64,000 nt of DNA. Source: Natrinema saccharevitans (GTDB lineage: Archaea > Halobacteriota > Halobacteria > Halobacteriales > Natrialbaceae). Location: the NCBI RefSeq assembly GCF_001953745.1, contig NZ_LWLN01000001.1, positions 868,001 to 932,000 on the forward strand. Direction: 5' to 3'. The notes beneath the pieces are model-generated. The model was given only the letters and a program-made list of their open reading frames with translations, was not told the origin of the DNA and ran no database searches. This document shows positions 52,049 through 61,104 of this stretch, one piece after another. Numbering within the stretch: the stretch's first letter is position 1; every line of letters begins with the position of its first letter. A program made the translations under genes and the position numbers.

Positions 52049-53290
52049 ATGATCGAAATCACGACGGAACTCGTCGTCGGCGTCGCGTTCGGCTTCGTCG
52101 TCGGCGTCGGTCCCGCGATCGCCGTCGGGGTCCTCGCCGCCGGGATCAGCATCCGAGGACGACACCTCTCGCTGCCGCTCGGCGTCGCGGTCGCCGGCGG
52201 ACTCGCCGGATGTAACGGCTATCTCGTCGGCCTCTTCGAGGGCGGAATGGGCCCACTACGGGTCCCTCGCATCGGTGCCGCGGCGCTCGTCGTCGCATTG
52301 CTCGCCGTTTTCGCGGCCAGTCAGGGCGAGCGCGTCGCCTCGGAACTCCCGATCGGGACCGACCGGCCGACCGTTCGGACGCGGTCGCTGTCGGCCGCCG
52401 CCATCGACGCGGTCGACGCCATGGGACAGGTGCAGATCCGGACGACCGGCGACGTTCGCGATATCGACGGCTACCCGCCGCTGTCACCGGACGTGCGGGC
52501 AGCGATCGAGGCGGACGCGTGGCGACTGCCCGCGGACCTGCCGCTTTCGGCCCTCGAGAGCCGGCTGGCGACCCGGCTCCGCACCGAGTACGACCTGACG
52601 GCCGCGTCGGTATCGGTCGACGGACGCGGACGGGCGACCGTCGCCGCCGCACCGCCGACCGACGGCGATGCGGCGTCGGTCCCGGACGGCTGGCGTGCGG
52701 TTTCGGTCTCCGGCCCGTCCCCGCCCGGGCTGGAACCCGGGACGACTGTCGAGGTCTCCGCTCGAGACGCGTCGACAGCCGGGACCGTCCTGTCCGTCGA
52801 CCGGGACGCTCGCTCGGAGCGAGTGGCGGGGGCCGACGATTCGGTCGACAAGTACGGGGCCGTTACCCTCGCCGTTCCCGCAACCGACGCCGCGCCGCTA
52901 CTGGCCGCGGATCGCGTTCGCATCGCCGTTCCCGCGGCCGGCCACGACCCCGAACGGGAGGCGATCGCCCGCCTCGAGCGCGCGGGCTACGTAGTCCGGC
53001 ACGTCTCCGGCGGCGCGATCGCATCGACGCTCGAGGCGGCCGAGACCGACGATCCGATCCACCCCGTTGTGGCGAGTTCACCGGCAGACGCCGATGTGAT
53101 CGAGACGGCGGGAGCAAAGCCCGTTGCCGACCGGAACCGGTGGCAGCTCGATCCGGATCCGGAGGGACTCGAGAAACGGGAGTCGGTGTTCGTCGCGGGG
53201 GAGAAAGTCACTCTCCAGCGCTGCATCGGCGATGCTCGCGACTCGCGGCCACCGCCGCCCGTCGAGACGGCGACGGAGGTGTCACCATGA
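52049..53290 (+). CDS. Membrane protein with RCK_C-like soluble part, copy A
   Basis: 413 residues. Residues 1-95 hold three hydrophobic helices. The remainder is soluble: ADIDGYPPLSPDVRAAIEADAWRLP, then segments resembling TrkA-C (RCK_C) regulatory folds near residues 220-260 and 300-400. The neighbour (53287) has the same architecture, and the two overlap by 4 nt (ATGA). Such genes are often annotated as TrkA-C-domain proteins in haloarchaea. A potassium- or ligand-sensing role is possible, but no pore-forming subunit is present. Confidence in the domain call is moderate. Confidence 0.6.
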   Translation: MIEITTELVVGVAFGFVVGVGPAIAVGVLAAGISIRGRHLSLPLGVAVAGGLAGCNGYLVGLFEGGMGPLRVPRIGAAALVVALLAVFAASQGERVASELPIGTDRPTVRTRSLSAAAIDAVDAMGQVQIRTTGDVRDIDGYPPLSPDVRAAIEADAWRLPADLPLSALESRLATRLRTEYDLTAASVSVDGRGRATVAAAPPTDGDAASVPDGWRAVSVSGPSPPGLEPGTTVEVSARDASTAGTVLSVDRDARSERVAGADDSVDKYGAVTLAVPATDAAPLLAADRVRIAVPAAGHDPEREAIARLERAGYVVRHVSGGAIASTLEAAETDDPIHPVVASSPADADVIETAGAKPVADRNRWQLDPDPEGLEKRESVFVAGEKVTLQRCIGDARDSRPPPPVETATEVSP

Positions 53291-54501
53291 GCGTCATCGC
53301 TCAGACGGTCGTCACCGAGTGGACCGAAACGGCGGTACGCAACGTCATCGGACTCGCCCTCCTGTCTGGGCTCGTCGCGACGGTCGTCGCGTTCGGCTAC
53401 CGCATCGCGAGCGCTCGAGCGCTCCCGGTCGGCGTGGGGCTGTTCGCGGGGCTCGGCGTCGCCCTCGGCTGGCTGAACGCGGTCGGGCTCGGCCGGTCGA
53501 CGATGATCGGCGGGACGCCGCTCGTTCACTACGCCACTGCCGCGTACGTCCTCGGGACGATCGCCGCGAGCGCCCTCAGCGCCGAAGGTGGCCGACGGGT
53601 GGGCGATCGGATCGCCCGCGATGTCTTCGATATCGAGCGCCCGGGCGCGTCCGGCGAGATCGCCGCACTCGTCCGGTCGGCGCGGCTCCCGTCGGTCGTC
53701 CGACTGCCCGACCGGATCGACGACGCGGCGGGCTACCCGCCCGTCGAGCCGTCGATCAAACGCGACCTCGCCGGCGGAACGGTCCTGTTGCCGCAGGTCG
53801 ATACCGACGCGGCGCTTCGAACCCGGCTCTCGACCCGGCTCGAGCGCGATTACGATCTCGGCCACGTCTCGATCACGGTCGGGGCCGACGGGGCGATCGA
53901 CCGGCTCGCGATCGGCCGCGCCCGATCGGGGATCGCAGCGACCATTCCACCGGGATCCGTCGCGGTGGCGATCCGCGGTGAACGGGCACCCGCCGTCGGC
54001 GCGGGCGATCCCATCGAAGTCTGGGCGCCCGCCGACGGCTCGAGCCGCCTCGTCGCGACCGGACGGCTGTGGGCTATCGACGGCGACGCCGCGACCGTCG
54101 CCGTCGACGCCGATGCCGTCGATCGACTCGGTACCGGGCCCGACACGCGGTATCGACTCGCGGCCCGGTCCGAGGCCCCGGACGACGGCTTCCGGCTGCT
54201 CGCCGCGCTCCGGGCGGCCGACGGGACGGTCCGCTCGGTCACCGTCGACGATGGCGGGACGCTCGAGAACGTCTTCGTCGGGTGGGTTCCGGGGACCGTC
54301 CTCGCCGTGGTCCGCGACGGCGAGGTCCGCCCGTTCCCGGCGGACAACCTGACGCTCCGAGCGGGCGACGACCTCTCGGTTCTCGGTACCGTCGACGAAC
54401 TGCGCTCGGTGTCGCCGGGCGCGGACGATCGGGACGGCACCGACCGGACCGCCGACGCCGACGAGTCGGCCTCGGACCGCCGGCCCGCGACCCGGCCCTA
54501 G
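53287..54501 (+). CDS. Membrane protein with C-terminal RCK_C domain, copy B
   Basis: 404 residues. Three hydrophobic helices at about 15-95, a soluble middle (DDAAGYPPVEPSIKRDLAGG), and a C-terminal TrkA-C domain: DGTVRSVTVDDGGTLENVFV ... NLTLRAGDDLSVLGTVDEL. Related in order to the preceding gene. Its stop TAG and the stop of the convergent CDC48 gene share the same CTAG. The tail is acidic. Function unknown; a membrane sensor or channel-regulatory protein is plausible. Confidence 0.65.
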   Translation: MSVIAQTVVTEWTETAVRNVIGLALLSGLVATVVAFGYRIASARALPVGVGLFAGLGVALGWLNAVGLGRSTMIGGTPLVHYATAAYVLGTIAASALSAEGGRRVGDRIARDVFDIERPGASGEIAALVRSARLPSVVRLPDRIDDAAGYPPVEPSIKRDLAGGTVLLPQVDTDAALRTRLSTRLERDYDLGHVSITVGADGAIDRLAIGRARSGIAATIPPGSVAVAIRGERAPAVGAGDPIEVWAPADGSSRLVATGRLWAIDGDAATVAVDADAVDRLGTGPDTRYRLAARSEAPDDGFRLLAALRAADGTVRSVTVDDGGTLENVFVGWVPGTVLAVVRDGEVRPFPADNLTLRAGDDLSVLGTVDELRSVSPGADDRDGTDRTADADESASDRRPATRP

Positions 54502-56732
54502 GGCCGGTCGGTCGCGTCCCGTGCGGCCTCGAGGTGGCGGCGCTCGATGCGGACCTCGTCGGCCTTCTCGTTTGCCGTCTCCGGGCCGTACTCGTCCGCG
54601 ACCTCTCGGATCGCACGCATCGATGCGTCCCTGACCAGCGCCTCGAGATCGGCACCGGTGTAGCCCTCGAGTTCGGCCGCCAGCGCGTCGACATCGACGT
54701 CGTCGGCGAGCGGCTTGCCCTCGGTGTGGACCGCGAGGATCTTCTCTCGAGCCGCTCGGTCGGGTTCGCCGACGAAGACGTGTGTGTCCAGTCGGCCGGG
54801 TCGAAGCAGTGCCGGATCGATCTGGTCCTTCCGGTTGGTCGCGGCCAGCACGACGAGATTGGGATTCTCCCGCATTCCGTCGAGTTCGGTCAGCAGTTGC
54901 GAGACGACCCGTTCGGTGACCTCGTGACCCTCGCCGCGGGCGGCGGTGATCGCGTCGATCTCGTCGAAGAAGACGATCGAGGGTGCCGACTGGCGGGCGC
55001 GCTCGAAGACTTCCCGGATCGCCTTCTCGCTCTCACCGACGTAGCGGTCGACGATCTCGGGACCGTCGACGCGGACGAAGTTGACGTCCGTCTCGCCCGC
55101 GAGCGCGCGAGCGAGCAGCGTCTTGCCGGTCCCTGGCGGGCCATGGAGGAGGACGCCCGAGGGTGGATCGGTGTTGGTCTCCTCGAAGAGCCGGTCGTAG
55201 GTCAGCGGCCACTCGACGGATTCCCGGAGCGTCTGCTTGGCCGCCTCGAGGCCGCCGACGTCGTCGAAGTCGGTGGTCGGTGACTCGGCGACGTACTCGC
55301 GCATCGCGGAGGGCTCGACCGACGCGAGCGCGGCGTCGAAGTGGGCCTTTCGCACCGTCGGGTTCCGATTCCAGTCGCGACGCTCGTCGGTGTCGGTCGG
55401 CCTGTCGCGGATGGCGGCCATCGCGGCCTCGCTCGCGACCGCGTCCAGGTCTGCCCCGACGAACCCGTGGGTCCGTCGGGCGATTGCGTCGACGTCGACG
55501 TCGTCGGAAAGCGGCATCCCCCGGGTGTGGACCTCGAGGATCTCCCGGCGGCCCTCCTCGTCGGGGACGCCGATCTGAATTTCGCGGTCGAAGCGACCGC
55601 CCCGTCGGAGTGCGGGGTCGATCGTATCGACGCGGTTGGTCGCGCCGATGACGATCACCTCGCCGCGGGCATCGAGGCCGTCCATCAGCGTCAGTAGCTG
55701 GCCGACGATCCGATTCTCGGCGTCGCCCTCATCGTCTCGCGCGCCCGCAATGGAGTCGATCTCGTCGAAGAAGATAATGGTCGGCGCGTTCGCCTCGGCC
55801 GTCTCGAAGACCTCGCGGAGCCGTTCCTCGCTTTCGCCTTTGTACTTCGACATGATCTCCGGCCCCGAGATCGTCTCGAAGTTGGCGTCGACCTCGTTGG
55901 CCACCGCCCGTGCGATCAGGGTCTTCCCGGTGCCCGGCGGGCCGTACAGCAAGACGCCGGACGGCGGCTCGACGCCGAGACGGCGGAACAGCTCCGGTTC
56001 CGACAGCGGGAGTTCGATCATCTCGCGGACCTGCTCGAGTTCCTCGTCCAAGCCGCCGATGTCCTCGTAGGTGACGCCCGAACTCGGCTCGGGCTCGCCG
56101 CGGTCGCTCGCGTCGTCGGACGGCACGGTCGCGGCTCCCCCGTTGCTGGTATCCGAACCGCCGCGGGCAGCAGTGTCGGCGCCGGCGTCGCTCGACCCGA
56201 CAGCGCCCGATCCCGCGTCGGCGTCGACGATTCGGACGGTCGTCTCGTCGGTGATCCGCACGTCGCCGTTCGGATCGGTGTCGGTCACCCTGAACGGTTG
56301 CTGGTCGATCCCCTCGATCCGGATCTGTTCCCCGGCGCGCACCGGTCGGTTCCGGAGTCGCTTCGACGCGTCGGCTTCGGCGGCCCGCTGCTGGCGGTCC
56401 GAGAGGCCGGGCGGCGCGACGAGGGTCACGCGATCGGCGTCGGTGATCGTCGACTTGTCCTTGGCCCGGACGGCGACCGTATCGCCGACGTGGACGCCCG
56501 CGTTCGCGCGCGTATCGCCGTCGATCTGGATCGCCGTCTCCGGGACGGACGCGTCGGCCGGCCACATCTTGGCGACCGTCGTTGCCGAGCCCTCGATCAC
56601 GACGGTATCGCCGCTGAGAACACCGAGCTGTCGCCGCGCCCGCTCGGGGATGCGGGCGACGCCCCGGCCGGCGTCGCCTTTCTCCGCAGCGCGAACCGAC
56701 AGCGTCACGCCGTCCGATTCCGACGAACTCAT
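54498..56732 (-). CDS. CDC48/VCP-type AAA ATPase, copy 2
   Basis: 744 residues from the ATG at 56732 (MSSSESDGVTLSVRAAEKGDAGRGVARIP). N-domain up to about 185, then an acidic Ser/Gly/Ala linker (190-230) absent from copy 1, then D1 (GPPGTGKTL near 275, IIFFDEIDSIAGARDD) and D2 (GPPGTGKTL near 545, IVFFDEIDAITAARGE). It differs from copy 1 by having that linker and a shorter, Gly-poor C-terminus. Haloarchaea usually carry several CDC48 paralogues. The frame upstream to 57077 is spurious because it overlaps the bat-type gene. Confidence 0.94.
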   Translation of the reverse strand: MSSSESDGVTLSVRAAEKGDAGRGVARIPERARRQLGVLSGDTVVIEGSATTVAKMWPADASVPETAIQIDGDTRANAGVHVGDTVAVRAKDKSTITDADRVTLVAPPGLSDRQQRAAEADASKRLRNRPVRAGEQIRIEGIDQQPFRVTDTDPNGDVRITDETTVRIVDADAGSGAVGSSDAGADTAARGGSDTSNGGAATVPSDDASDRGEPEPSSGVTYEDIGGLDEELEQVREMIELPLSEPELFRRLGVEPPSGVLLYGPPGTGKTLIARAVANEVDANFETISGPEIMSKYKGESEERLREVFETAEANAPTIIFFDEIDSIAGARDDEGDAENRIVGQLLTLMDGLDARGEVIVIGATNRVDTIDPALRRGGRFDREIQIGVPDEEGRREILEVHTRGMPLSDDVDVDAIARRTHGFVGADLDAVASEAAMAAIRDRPTDTDERRDWNRNPTVRKAHFDAALASVEPSAMREYVAESPTTDFDDVGGLEAAKQTLRESVEWPLTYDRLFEETNTDPPSGVLLHGPPGTGKTLLARALAGETDVNFVRVDGPEIVDRYVGESEKAIREVFERARQSAPSIVFFDEIDAITAARGEGHEVTERVVSQLLTELDGMRENPNLVVLAATNRKDQIDPALLRPGRLDTHVFVGEPDRAAREKILAVHTEGKPLADDVDVDALAAELEGYTGADLEALVRDASMRAIREVADEYGPETANEKADEVRIERRHLEAARDATDRP

Positions 56733-56784
56733 ACCCGTTCGTTTCGCGCCGGAGGCCTTGAGAATTGCCCCCTCGGAAGCGCCC

Positions 56785-57420
56785 TCACAGCGCGTTCTCG
56801 AGCAACCGATCGATCCCGCGTCGGATCCGCTCGGAGGCCGACGGTGCCGAGATCCCCAGTCGATCGCCGATCTCCTCGGTGGAGGCCGCCCGCGGGACGG
56901 TGAAGTAGCCCGCATCGCGGGCCTCGACGAGGGCATCGTACTGTTCGCGCGTGAGCCCGAACGGCGGCTCGTCGGCACCCGACTCTCGGGTGAGCCGCTC
57001 GAGTTTGAAGTCGCCGCCCCGCTCGGTACAGAACGCCCGGTATTCGGCGAGTGCCTCCCGGTCGGGAAACCGGGCACGTGCCCACCAGCCGTCGACGGTT
57101 ACGATCCCGCCTAGCGGCGTCGTCCCGAGTTCGACGTACTTTCGGTAGATCGGCAGCGGCGGGTCCCGGAGCCTGATTCGGTACATCGCGTCTTCTCCGC
57201 CGACGCCGTCGATCGTCTCGGCCGTCTCGACCGTCGGATCGTCCGCGAGCGCCGCCGAAAACCCCTCGTCGTCGCCGATGACGCGACAGAGGACGACCGG
57301 CCGATCGGGGTCGACGACGAGGATCCGATCGATATAGAGCGTCACGTCCGGGACGACCGCGACGGCGTCCGTCAGGGGCATGTCCGGCGAGTTATGCTGG
57401 AACTCCGCAATGAGACCCAT
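56785..57420 (-). CDS. Bacterio-opsin-activator-type HTH regulator
   Basis: 211 residues. Residues about 1-150 match the Bat-like GAF/HTH-associated domain (MGLIAEFQHNSPDMPLTDA). The C-terminus has the HTH_10 signature (LTREQYDALVEARDAGYFTVPRAASTEEIGDRLGISAPSASERIRRG, residues about 155-205), a DNA-binding helix-turn-helix of haloarchaea. An A/T-rich TATA-like element (about 57438-57450) is 20-30 nt upstream. Target genes cannot be told from the sequence. It is divergent from the R2-like gene and just upstream of the CDC48 copy 2. Confidence 0.87.
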   Translation of the reverse strand: MGLIAEFQHNSPDMPLTDAVAVVPDVTLYIDRILVVDPDRPVVLCRVIGDDEGFSAALADDPTVETAETIDGVGGEDAMYRIRLRDPPLPIYRKYVELGTTPLGGIVTVDGWWARARFPDREALAEYRAFCTERGGDFKLERLTRESGADEPPFGLTREQYDALVEARDAGYFTVPRAASTEEIGDRLGISAPSASERIRRGIDRLLENAL

Positions 57421-57506
57421 ACGCCGCGTTCGATCCGACTATACTTAAACGCCCTAACTCATAAGATACAGTCTCATCGGGAACCGACGCATATGTTCGG
57501 ACACGC

Positions 57507-58406
57507 ATGAGCGCTGACGAGCCGGCGATGCAACTCGACACGGGTATTCGCTCGCACAACTACTACCGGAACGCGGTCGAGAAACACTGGGACCCCCACG
57601 AGGTCGATCTCGAGGCGGACCGCGAGGGAGCCGCCGAACTCCCCGAGCCGGCCTTCGAGGGGCTCAAGCAGTCGCTCGCGCTGTTCGGCGCTGGCGAGGA
57701 GTCGGTGACCGAAGACCTCGCGCCGCTGGCCGTCGTCCTCGAGGACATCGACGACCAGCTGTTCCTCACGACCCAGCTCTACGAGGAGTCGAAACACACG
57801 GACTTCTTCGACCGCTACTGGCGAGAGGTCATCCACGCCGAGGAGAAGCGCCGCGGGCAGGAGCTGTCGTCGCCGACCGACGAGAAGTGGTTCAACGAGC
57901 CCTACGACGAACTGTTCGAGCGCAACGAACGGGCGATGGCACGGCTGCTCGAGGACGACACCCCCGAAAACCGCGCGCGTGCACACTGTCACTACCATCT
58001 GACGATCGAAGGGATCCTCGCCCAGACCGGCTACTACGGCCTCACGCTTGCCTACGGCGAAAACGAGCCCGAACTCCCCGACTTGCCGGGGCTGGTCGAG
58101 GGGCTCAAACTGGTCCGCAGCGACGAGGGTCGTCACGTCGGCTTCGGGATGGCCAAACTCAAGTCGCTCGTGAGCGACGGCGAGGTCGAGCCGGACCTCC
58201 TCCGGGAGACGGTCGACGAACTGGTGCCGCTCGTCCAGGAGAGTCTGGCCGGTGACGGCGGTGCAAGCTCCGAGAGCGGCCCCGGCCCGAGCCCGTCCGA
58301 ACTGGCCGATTACGCCTACACGAAACACGAACAGCGCATGCAACAGATCACCTCCGCCAGCGAGAAGATTCCCGACGTCGAGGAACTGACCGAACTCGAG
58401 AACTGA
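57507..58406 (+). CDS. R2-like diiron/ligand-binding oxidase-type protein
   Basis: 299 residues, ferritin-like ribonucleotide-reductase small-subunit fold. Metal-site motifs: EDIDDQLFLTTQLYEESKH (Glu and Glu-x2-His) near residue 78-97, and a second GILAQTGYY with RSDEGRHVGFG (Glu and Glu-x2-His) near 168 and 207. The similarity is closer to R2-like ligand-binding oxidases than to a class I NrdB, because no partner NrdA is present. The neighbouring class II nrdJ needs none. Substrate unknown. The C-terminus is helical and acidic. Confidence 0.8.
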   Translation: MSADEPAMQLDTGIRSHNYYRNAVEKHWDPHEVDLEADREGAAELPEPAFEGLKQSLALFGAGEESVTEDLAPLAVVLEDIDDQLFLTTQLYEESKHTDFFDRYWREVIHAEEKRRGQELSSPTDEKWFNEPYDELFERNERAMARLLEDDTPENRARAHCHYHLTIEGILAQTGYYGLTLAYGENEPELPDLPGLVEGLKLVRSDEGRHVGFGMAKLKSLVSDGEVEPDLLRETVDELVPLVQESLAGDGGASSESGPGPSPSELADYAYTKHEQRMQQITSASEKIPDVEELTELEN

Positions 58407-58480
58407 CGCCGTAGACGCCGGTCCTCGCCGGCGGGGGACTCGGAGCAACGCCTTTTGTCGTTCGCGTTCCACCGTCACAC

Positions 58481-58615
58481 ATGGTCGTCCAGACGGAGCG
58501 CGACGACGCCACCTGGTACGAGTGCGAGACCTGCGGGATGCTGTTCGACGAGAAGGCAGACGCCGCCGAACACGAGAAACACTGCGACGACAGCGATCCG
58601 TCCTACATCCAGTAG
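58481..58615 (+). CDS. Small zinc-finger protein (44 aa)
   Basis: 44 residues: MVVQTERDDATWYECETCGM, then LFDEKADAAEHEKHC. The C-x2-C plus H-x3-H-C pattern is like the C2H2-type micro zinc fingers common in haloarchaea. A TATA-like CTTTTGTC is about 28 nt upstream. Too short to be a chance frame, and the motif is intact. Function unknown. Confidence 0.75.
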   Translation: MVVQTERDDATWYECETCGMLFDEKADAAEHEKHCDDSDPSYIQ

Positions 58616-58616
58616 G

Positions 58617-58862
58617 TCACTCGAGCCGGTCGCGATGCTCGGCGGCGAGTTCCGCGGCCCGCTCGAGCGTGTGGGCTTCGGTCCAACGGACGCGGTCGCC
58701 GTCACCGTAGGCCAGCGCGCTCTTGAGTTCGTCCCGGAGGACGCCGTGGTCGACCGCCAGTACCGTGCCCGATCCGTCGCCGAGTTCGTAGACGCCGGGC
58801 CGATCCGGGGCGGCGGCGACCGCGTCGCGATCGAGGTCGCGCCAGGACTTCTGTAGCGGCAT
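58617..58862 (-). CDS. Small haloarchaeal hypothetical protein
   Basis: 81 residues, with the segment APDRPGVYELGDGSGTVLAVDHG, which resembles the strand-turn of a GIY-YIG domain (PGVYxL), but the catalytic residues of that family are not all visible. Its ATG shares one base with the stop of the DUF5796-type gene (TGATG), so they are co-translated. Function unknown. Confidence 0.65.
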   Translation of the reverse strand: MPLQKSWRDLDRDAVAAAPDRPGVYELGDGSGTVLAVDHGVLRDELKSALAYGDGDRVRWTEAHTLERAAELAAEHRDRLE

Positions 58863-59293
58863 CAGTCGGCCTCCTCGACGAGTTCGTAGGCGTGTTCGCT
58901 CATCTCGTCCTCGGCGAAGACGAACACCCGGCCATCGACGAGCGAGGGGTCGGCCTCGACGCGGATCGAGTAGGCCTCCGTGGCGACGGTCACGCCGGGG
59001 AACAGCTCCTCCTCGTCGTCGCGATCGAGCATCACGCGGCCGACGCCGGTCGACTCGAGGATGTCGTCGTGGGTGTTGCGGTCGTTGACGTAGGTCATGA
59101 CGCCCTCGACGCCGTCGGGATCGGTCACGAGGACGTGGACCTCCTTACCCGGGGGCGTCGTCACGGCGTCCTCGACCGGTTCCGGCGGCCCGTGGTAAAA
59201 GACCTCCCGACCGTCGTGGTACTCGACGACGACGCCGCCGTCGACCAGATCGACGCCGATCGTGCTGGGGGGGACGTCGTTGCGCGCGCTCAT
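58862..59293 (-). CDS. DUF5796-like haloarchaeal protein
   Basis: 143 residues. Beta-rich with the segments VEYHDGREVFYHGPPE, VHVLVTDPDGVEGVMTYVND, STGVGRVMLDRDDEEELFPG and DGRVFVFAEDEMSEHAYELV, matching haloarchaeal DUF5796 from memory. Starts at 59293, 112 bp from the palindromic element. No catalytic motif or membrane segment. Function unknown. Confidence 0.75.
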   Translation of the reverse strand: MSARNDVPPSTIGVDLVDGGVVVEYHDGREVFYHGPPEPVEDAVTTPPGKEVHVLVTDPDGVEGVMTYVNDRNTHDDILESTGVGRVMLDRDDEEELFPGVTVATEAYSIRVEADPSLVDGRVFVFAEDEMSEHAYELVEEAD

Positions 59294-59404
59294 AGACGCC
59301 CGTTCGGTCGGATCGGGGAAAAGAGGTGCGTTCCGTCGCCCGTCCGTTCGGCCGCTCGAGGCGTTCGCGCACGGGGTGATCGAGACCGCTCGAGAATCTG
59401 CCCG

Positions 59405-59490
59405 CTATAGTAGCCGCTGAAAGTCATTGCACACCTGATCGCACGACGGCGCTGCGATCAGTGTGTGAATCGTTTCAGCGGCTACTATAG
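59405..59490. repeat. 86-bp palindromic element, copy 3 (inverted orientation)
   Basis: Reverse complement of copy 2 with one mismatch in 86. It lies 58 bp upstream of the aroK start, in the divergent spacer of the DUF5796 and aroK genes. The flanking tetramer CCCG occurs on both sides, a possible short target-site duplication; copies 1 and 2 do not show the same. Confidence 0.88.
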
Positions 59491-59548
59491 CCCGGCGCGT
59501 AGCCACGAGACCGTCAGCCGTAAGTACGCCCTCTGAGAGAGTTCGAGT

Positions 59549-60421
59549 ATGGACGGCCGCGCTGTCGCACCCGCAGCCGGGACGGTACTCAACGCGCTCG
59601 CGACCGGCACCGGGTCGGCGTTCGCGATCGACCTCGAGACGACGGCCAGCGTCGAACTCACGGGCGACGGCGACGTCGTCGGCGAGGTCGCCGGCCGGCC
59701 CGAGGCCGATACGACGCTCGTCGAGCGCTGTGCCGAACTGACGATCGCCGAGTACGCGGACGCCGCGGGACTGGACGACGCCACCGTCGGCGCTCGCGTG
59801 ACGACCGAGAGCGACGTGCCGATGGCCTCCGGCCTGAAGAGTTCCAGCGCCGCCGCGAATGCGACGGTACTCGCGACGCTTTCCGCCCTCGAGGTCGCGG
59901 ACGCCGTCGAACGCATCGAAGCCTGCCGGCTCGGCGTCCGGGCCGCCCGCGACGCCGGCGTCACCGTAACCGGTGCCTTCGACGACGCCAGCGCCAGCAT
60001 GCTCGGCGGCGTGACCGTCACCGACAACACGGCCGACGCCCTGCTCGCCCGCGAGGAGATCGACTGGACGGCGCTCGTGTACACCCCGCCCGAACAGTCC
60101 TACAGCGCCGACGCCGACGTCTCGGCCTGCGAGCGGGTCGCGCCGATGGCCCGACTCGTCGAGGAACTCGCGCTCGAGGGCCGCTACGGCGAGGCCATGA
60201 CCGTCAACGGCTTCGCGTTCGCCGCGGCCCTCGAGTTCCCGACGGGACCGATGCTCGACGCCCTCCCCGACGCCGCCGGCGTCTCGCTGTCCGGCACCGG
60301 ACCGAGCTACGTCGCCGTCGGGGAACGGGACGCGCTCGAGACCGTACAGGAGCGCTGGACCGACCGAGACGGACGGACGCGGCTACTGCAGACGCGAACC
60401 GACGGTACGCAACGACTATGA
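59549..60421 (+). CDS. aroK: Shikimate kinase, archaeal GHMP type
   Basis: 290 residues, GHMP-kinase family. It starts MDGRAVAPAAGTVLNALATGTG; the ATP loop is PMASGLKSSSAAANA near residue 91, and the C-terminal motif SLSGTGPSYVAVGE-like near 248. This is the archaeal replacement of the bacterial AroK. It catalyses shikimate to shikimate-3-phosphate. The ATG is preceded by a CGTAAGTAC element about 25 nt upstream. Co-transcribed with the chorismate mutase, whose start overlaps its stop by 4 nt. Confidence 0.93.
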   Translation: MDGRAVAPAAGTVLNALATGTGSAFAIDLETTASVELTGDGDVVGEVAGRPEADTTLVERCAELTIAEYADAAGLDDATVGARVTTESDVPMASGLKSSSAAANATVLATLSALEVADAVERIEACRLGVRAARDAGVTVTGAFDDASASMLGGVTVTDNTADALLAREEIDWTALVYTPPEQSYSADADVSACERVAPMARLVEELALEGRYGEAMTVNGFAFAAALEFPTGPMLDALPDAAGVSLSGTGPSYVAVGERDALETVQERWTDRDGRTRLLQTRTDGTQRL

Positions 60422-60741
60422 CTCGAGAGCCAACCGACAGCGACACCGACGACCAGAACCGCACGCCCGACGAGATGAGCCTGGACGAACTCCGCGAGGA
60501 GATCCGCTCGATCGATCAGGAGATCGTCGAGCTGATCGCCCAGCGGACCTACGTCGCGGACACGATCGCGGCGGTCAAAGACGAGCAGGGTCTGCCGACG
60601 ACCGACGAGACGCAGGAACAGCAGGTCATGGACCGAGCGGGGGATAACGCCGAACAGTTCGATGTCGACGCGAACCTCGTCAAGGCGATCTTTCGGTTGT
60701 TGATCGAACTGAACAAAGTAGAGCAACGGGAGAGCCGGTAG
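60418..60741 (+). CDS. aroQ: Chorismate mutase (AroQ type)
   Basis: 107 residues. SLDELREEIRSIDQEIVELIAQR matches helix 1 of AroQ mutases with the conserved Arg and Glu/Gln contacts; VADTIAAVKDEQGLP and AIFRLLIELNKVEQ follow. Converts chorismate to prephenate. ATGA overlap with aroK. Its last 13 codons exist a second time at 62536-62574 with different synonymous bases. The two tails end in RESR and RENR. This suggests that the present 3' end was swapped by an integration event. Confidence 0.93.
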   Translation: MTREPTDSDTDDQNRTPDEMSLDELREEIRSIDQEIVELIAQRTYVADTIAAVKDEQGLPTTDETQEQQVMDRAGDNAEQFDVDANLVKAIFRLLIELNKVEQRESR

Positions 60742-61104
60742 GAGAATTCGGCTGTTTCAGGGGCTCTAAAGCTGTTCGAATTGCAAAAATATTCTTCCCG
60801 TAGTTGCTCTTTCGTTCCCGAATTGGTGAACGATAGTGTAGATTCGTCGGTGCCACGAACACTGATTCAAAACGGAATCTTGCAGTGAGTGATCAAATAT
60901 TTGGTAAATTTGTTCACGAGGTAGTTTACTGCTGGAGATCGCTACTCGGTCGATCCGTATCGATAATCGGCTTCAATAGTCAGTTAGATAACAGAAGTCG
61001 CGTGCTGCATACAGAGGGCATATCGAGCAAACGCACACTGCCATCACCTCGTTTGCTGTCAGAACGAGCCGGCTGATTTTAAGCAACTTGTCTCGATCCT
61101 CGGT
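60742..61104. other. AT-rich spacer, start of island
   Basis: 363 bp of clearly lower GC than its neighbours. The plus-strand frame from 60885 (MSDQIFGKFVHEVV) has no clear family; it could be a decayed gene. Nothing else is recognised. Confidence 0.5.

Noticed and set aside
28124-56732. Inteins in nrdJ, radB or the CDC48 genes
   Set aside because: Protein lengths are normal for intein-free copies, and the motifs run without a Hint-type insertion.
57507-58406. Class I ribonucleotide reductase small subunit (NrdB)
   Set aside because: No large subunit is adjacent, and the motif spacing fits R2-like oxidases better.
59391-59494. Target-site duplication of CCCG at element copy 3 as proof of transposition
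   Set aside because: The tetramer match is not found at copies 1 and 2, and four bases can agree by chance in GC-rich DNA.
60885-61076. Transposase remnant in the island
   Set aside because: A faint resemblance to an IS5-type N-terminus could not be supported by any catalytic motif.
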